Source: Candidatus Coatesiibacteriota bacterium (GTDB taxonomy: Bacteria > B130-G9). From it: DNA of 7,235 bases. Under the pieces are notes generated by a model. That model worked only from the letters and a program-made list of their open reading frames with translations, was not told the DNA's origin and ran no database searches. The stretch spans positions 1 to 7,235 of the forward strand of contig QMNL01000077.1 in NCBI GenBank assembly GCA_003647755.1, written 5' to 3'. A program made the translations under genes and the position numbers. This document shows, one piece after another, positions 6,836 through 7,235 of the stretch; position 1 is the first letter of the stretch; every line of letters starts with the position of its first letter.

Positions 6836-7046
6836 GACCCAGTGTCTCCGCGCCCAGCCCAGTGTCTGGGCTCCCGTAGCTCCTCTCACCTCCGGACGCA
6901 GCCCGATCGGCTCGGCGGAGTGTCTCCCCTCCCGACCCAGTGTCTCCCTCCCATAGTTTTTTACCTCAGGGCGCACCCGGTCAGCTCGGCGGAGTGTCTC
7001 CACTCCCATACTTCCTTTTACCCCGCGACGCAGCCCGGTCGGCTCG
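6836..7046. repeat. Composite imperfect tandem repeat array with AGTGTCT core
   Basis: The heptamer AGTGTCT occurs five times, at 6841, 6861, 6919, 6939 and 6993. Spacing is 20, 58, 20 and 54 nt, so short 20-nt units (6841-6860, 6919-6938) alternate with long units (6861-6918, 6939-6992, 6993 to about 7046). CGACCCAGTGTCTCC is identical at 6835-6849 and 6933-6947. GCTCGGCGGAGTGTCTCC is identical at 6910-6927 and 6984-7001. GACGCAGCCCGATCGGCTCG (6895-6914) recurs with one change at 7027-7046. Long units also share a CTCCC(A/G)TA block near their start and an ACC block before the conserved end. The plus strand is strongly pyrimidine-rich. Reading frames on both strands give only low-complexity peptides, so this is read as non-coding. 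Origin and function are unknown. Confidence 0.8.
6856..6872 (+). other. Hairpin within the repeat array
   Basis: AGCCCAG (6856-6862) and CTGGGCT (6866-6872) form a perfect 7-bp stem with TGT as loop, centred on the second AGTGTCT core. It lies 21 nt after the hairpin at the ptsI stop and also lacks a T-run. Together the two could act as a tandem 3'-end structure. Confidence 0.35.
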
Positions 7047-7090
7047 CACGTGCCGAGCTCGCCTCCACTGACCTCGCCCAGACTAATGGT

Positions 7091-7103
7091 GTGGCCTTGC
7101 CAC
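7091..7103 (-). other. Small hairpin beyond the end of the minus-strand gene
   Basis: GTGGC (7091-7095) pairs with GCCAC (7099-7103) around a 3-nt loop, 12 nt past the stop of the minus-strand gene. It is a short GC-rich stem with no T-run on the minus strand, so it is only a weak terminator candidate. Apart from this hairpin and an inverted repeat at 7100-7141, nothing recognisable was seen in 7047-7115. Confidence 0.2.
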
Positions 7104-7115
7104 TGCAATTCGCCT

Positions 7116-7235
7116 CTACATGATCCGAAATTGCACGGTGGCGATGTCGCCGATGGGGCGGAAAGGCTCGCGGGCGCGGCTGAGGGCCGCGACGAACAGG
7201 TAGTCGCCTGGTGCAACGTGCTCGTTCAGCGTGAA
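7116..7235 (-). CDS. Partial CDS, C-terminal end of an unidentified protein
   Basis: On the minus strand an open frame enters from the right edge and runs 39 codons to a TAG at 7118-7116; its start lies outside the window. The peptide contains APGDYLFVAALSRA and PIGDIATVQFRIM before the stop. The pattern Pro-Gly-Asp-Tyr-x-Phe-x-Ala-Ala-Leu, then Ile-Gly-Asp-Ile-Ala-x-Val-x-Phe, looks like alternating beta-strands. It resembles C-terminal beta-sandwich modules of secreted or surface proteins in several poorly studied bacterial phyla; this is from memory of such sequences, not from a search. Codons look coding (high G/C third positions, no internal stop). The gene is convergent to the PTS operon. 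Function is not recognised. Confidence 0.6.
   Translation of the reverse strand, partial: FTLNEHVAPGDYLFVAALSRAREPFRPIGDIATVQFRIM

Noticed and set aside
6957..6962. T6 run as an intrinsic terminator
   Set aside because: The preceding sequence is C/T-rich with no stem able to form immediately upstream.
6836..7046. CRISPR array
   Set aside because: The repeats are imperfect, the units alternate between two lengths, the sequence between cores is itself repeated, and no cas gene is present.
6821..7123. Plus-strand 100-codon open frame directly after ptsI, starting with GTG
   Set aside because: It translates the repeat array into a low-complexity Pro/Ser-rich peptide with no recognisable domain, has no ribosome-binding site of its own, and runs antisense into the minus-strand gene end.
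6692..7216. Minus-strand 174-codon open frame across the repeat array
   Set aside because: Its C-terminal part is antisense to ptsI, its middle is repeat-derived, and its N-terminal part is in a different frame from the better-supported partial gene at 7116-7235.

Overview
The window is a nearly fully coding block on the plus strand, typical of a Gram-negative-type or candidate-phylum bacterium of moderate-to-high GC. It carries the sigma-54 gene (rpoN), a long-form ribosome hibernation factor (hpf), and a complete mannose/sorbose-family phosphotransferase system (PTS): EIIA, EIIB, EIIC, EIID, HPr and Enzyme I. An rpoN-hpf-PTS order is known from Deltaproteobacteria and related lineages. The sequence alone does not allow a firm taxonomic assignment.

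Layout: rpoN fills 7-1512 with a TTG start just after an in-frame stop. After 84 nt comes hpf (1597-2151). After a further 86 nt holding a hairpin, the PTS genes run from 2238 to 6820 as one tightly packed transcription unit. EIIA/EIIB overlap by 8 nt, EIIC/EIID by 11 nt and HPr/EI by 4 nt; gaps elsewhere are 3-25 nt. The whole phosphorelay can be read from the residues: PEP to EI His193, to HPr His15, to EIIA His9, to EIIB His22, with EIIC and EIID as the membrane channel. HPr also keeps Ser46, the usual HPr-kinase target. However, ptsN, hprK and rapZ, which often sit between hpf and the EIIA gene in such clusters, are absent here.

After Enzyme I, about 295 nt hold no convincing gene. This stretch has a hairpin at the ptsI stop codon, a pyrimidine-rich array of imperfect composite repeats built around AGTGTCT (about 6836-7046), and a few small inverted repeats. 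At the right edge, the last 39 codons of a minus-strand gene enter the window (7116-7235). Its end looks like a beta-rich C-terminal module of unknown function and lies convergent to the PTS operon.

Most of the window is ordinary conserved content. The points most worth a second look are the repeat array, the unusual HPr active-site surroundings, and the PTS cluster lacking its usual regulatory genes.
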